Positions 63,801-64,000 of a DNA stretch of 64,000 nucleotides are shown piece by piece. Numbering within the stretch: position 1 is the first letter of the stretch; every line of letters begins with the position of its first letter. This stretch comes from Osedax frankpressi (Eukaryota > Annelida > Polychaeta > Sabellida > Siboglinidae). The position numbers and the translations under genes were made by a program. The notes under the pieces were generated by a model that searched no databases, was not told the DNA's origin, and was given only the letters and a program-made list of their open reading frames with translations. Location: the NCBI GenBank assembly GCA_964035775.1, contig OZ038314.1, forward strand, positions 3,353,371 to 3,417,370, in the 5' to 3' direction.

Positions 63801-64000
63801 ATTTAATTTATAGTTTTTTCATTTATGGTTATTATATTATAGTTATATAAATTATAGTTATTTAAGTTATAGTTATTTAAGTTATAGTTATTTAAGTTAT
63901 AGTTATTTAAGTTATAGTTATTTAAGTTATAGTTATTTAAGTTATAGTTATTTAAGTTATAGTTATTTAAGTTATAGTTATTTAAGTTATAGTTATTTAA
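57840..64000 (+). repeat. Nested 2,167-bp and about 4,990-bp duplications
   Basis: Four j sites repeat at exactly 2,167 bp: 59481/61648, 59945/62112, 60559/62726 and 60767/62934. TTATCATTTG in place of h repeats likewise (about 59865/62032). From the j variant CATTTATTG (57854, 60767, 62934) a longer relation begins: 58512/63502 and 58824/63814 lie 4,990 bp apart, so the window end re-enters the sequence of 58 kb. Shared marks include f with TTTAATT (about 58700, 60433, 62600 and 63690). Cores are crowded around 60.5-61.0 kb, with j only 208 and 254 bp apart. The repeat continues past the window end. Confidence 0.87.

Larger units (their letters stand above)
305..63819 (+). repeat. Dispersed j landmark monomers (T-run then CAT), 93 sites
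   Basis: Positions of the first T of the T-run: 305, 992, 1336, 1783, 2425, 2754, 3201, 3589, 4607, 6119, 6507, 7180, 8033, 8781, 9169, 10022, 10770, 11487, 11800, 12368, 14059, 14746, 15104, 15657, 16150, 16988, 17706, 18379, 18751, 19078, 19407, 20080, 20452, 20779, 21768, 23824, 24437, 24914, 25527, 26124, 26602, 27184, 27947, 28469, 30480, 31108, 31570, 32153, 32750, 33363, 33975, 34738, 35530, 35799, 36396, 37141, 38539, 38898, 39496, 40806, 41524, 42346, 43049, 43856, 44574, 45907, 46625, 47763, 48511, 49108, 50201, 51009, 52132, 52850, 53539, 54287, 54884, 54989, 56611, 57854, 58512, 58824, 59481, 59945, 60559, 60767, 61021, 61648, 62112, 62726, 62934, 63502, 63814. Intervals are 15n minus the number of enclosed 14-bp monomers. 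They were read by eye and may be off by a base or two. Confidence 0.85.
1..64000 (+). repeat. 15-bp AT-rich satellite array filling the whole window
   Basis: The entire window is a tandem head-to-tail array of the monomer TTATAGTTATTTAAG and close variants, always in the same orientation. The consensus has 8 T, 5 A, 2 G and no C, with four TpA steps per monomer, so the DNA should be flexible and easily unwound. Most monomers differ from consensus by none to three bases; nearly all are exactly 15 bp, with rarer 14-bp forms (f, i, k') and a 24-bp composite in the D modules. I saw no stretch of even 50 bases of unrelated sequence, no mobile element and no reverse-oriented block. The array starts and ends mid-repeat at the window edges. 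This organisation is known from eukaryotic heterochromatic satellites; the species and chromosomal position cannot be read from it. No gene, RNA gene, promoter or terminator can be supported. Confidence 0.98.

Noticed and set aside
1-64000. CRISPR array
   Set aside because: Direct repeats are present, but there are no unique spacers, no leader and no cas genes; what lies between repeats is more of the same monomer.
1-64000. Telomeric repeat, suggested by G on one strand only
   Set aside because: The monomer has single G residues, no G-run and heavy HOR organisation with many variants, unlike telomerase-made repeats. A subtelomeric satellite remains possible.
1-64000. Organelle control region or bacterial origin iterons
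   Set aside because: 64 kb of one repeat with nested kilobase HORs and no gene far exceeds any such region.
1-64000. TATA-box promoters
   Set aside because: TTATAG and TATATAA strings recur with the repeat and have no gene or other promoter element beside them.
1-64000. Inverted repeats or hairpins
   Set aside because: No reverse-complement monomer (CTTAAATAACTATAA) was seen; the only notable dyads are the 8-bp TTAATTAA and short TTATAA or AGCT palindromes.
305-64000. T-run of j as a transcription terminator
   Set aside because: The six-T run has no preceding GC stem and no gene upstream; it is one variant monomer spread by duplication.

Overview
The window holds no gene. All 64,000 bases are one head-to-tail satellite DNA array built on a 15-bp monomer, TTATAGTTATTTAAG on the + strand (CTTAAATAACTATAA on the - strand). 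I found no coding region, RNA gene, transposon, unique spacer or inverted copy anywhere. Both ends of the window lie inside the array, so the true array is longer. Such a long simple-monomer satellite with multi-kilobase higher-order repeats (HORs) is typical of eukaryotic constitutive heterochromatin (pericentromere, centromere, subtelomere, or a sex or B chromosome). I do not recognise the 15-mer as a named satellite and cannot name the species.

The monomer is about 87% A+T and contains no cytosine on the + strand. Across 64 kb, C occurs only in a few recurrent variant monomers and scattered point changes, so the strands are extremely asymmetric (G against almost no C).

Monomers used below: a = TTATAGTTATTTAAG (consensus); b = TTATAGTTATTTAAT; c = TAATAGTTATTTAAG; d = TAATAGTAATTTAAG; e = TTATAGTAATTTAAG; f = TTTAGTTATTTAAT (14 bp); g = TTATAGTTAATTAAG; h = TTATCGTTAGTTAAG or the GCTAAG form; i = TTATAGTTATTAAA (14 bp); j = TTATAGTTTTTTCAT; k = TTATGGTTATTTAAG; k' = TTATGGTTATTATA (14 bp); l = TTATAGTTATATAAA. 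They recur in a fixed order, a 13-monomer core b-d-e-f-a-g-h-a-i-a-b-j-k of 193 bp. Cores are separated by runs of a marked by b-c and b monomers. I count 93 j-type monomers. Two further modules recur: E (8 variant monomers, 120 bp, 14 whole or partial copies) and D (a divergent block ending in a run of 5-16 b monomers, 6 whole or partial copies).

Layout: 1-3.4 kb, HOR of about 1.42-1.5 kb; 3.4-5.2 kb, 1,018-bp tandem pair; 5.2-6.85 kb, transition; 6.85-10.8 kb, 1,989-bp tandem pair; 10.8-15.7 kb, a 1.6-kb segment repeated about 3.29 kb apart around a 0.72-0.73-kb tandem; 15.7-17.5 kb, third copy of the 1,989-bp block; 17.5-20.9 kb, 1,701-bp tandem pair; 21.3-34.75 kb, a 6.7-kb tandem pair with D and E; 34.7-37.2 kb, about 1.6-kb HOR and fused cores; 37.2-40.3 kb, two shortened D+E modules; 40.3-44.9 kb, three copies of about 1.52 kb; 44.1-55.0 kb, a 5.6-6.2-kb pair; 55.0-57.3 kb, two D+E modules; 57.8-64 kb, nested 2,167-bp and about 4,990-bp duplications. 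In every period I tested, the length is 15n minus the number of 14-bp monomers enclosed, so growth and loss happened in whole-monomer register. The pattern fits repeated unequal exchange or replication slippage, with variants also shared between domains tens of kilobases apart. All coordinates were read by eye; duplication boundaries are approximate to some tens of bases.
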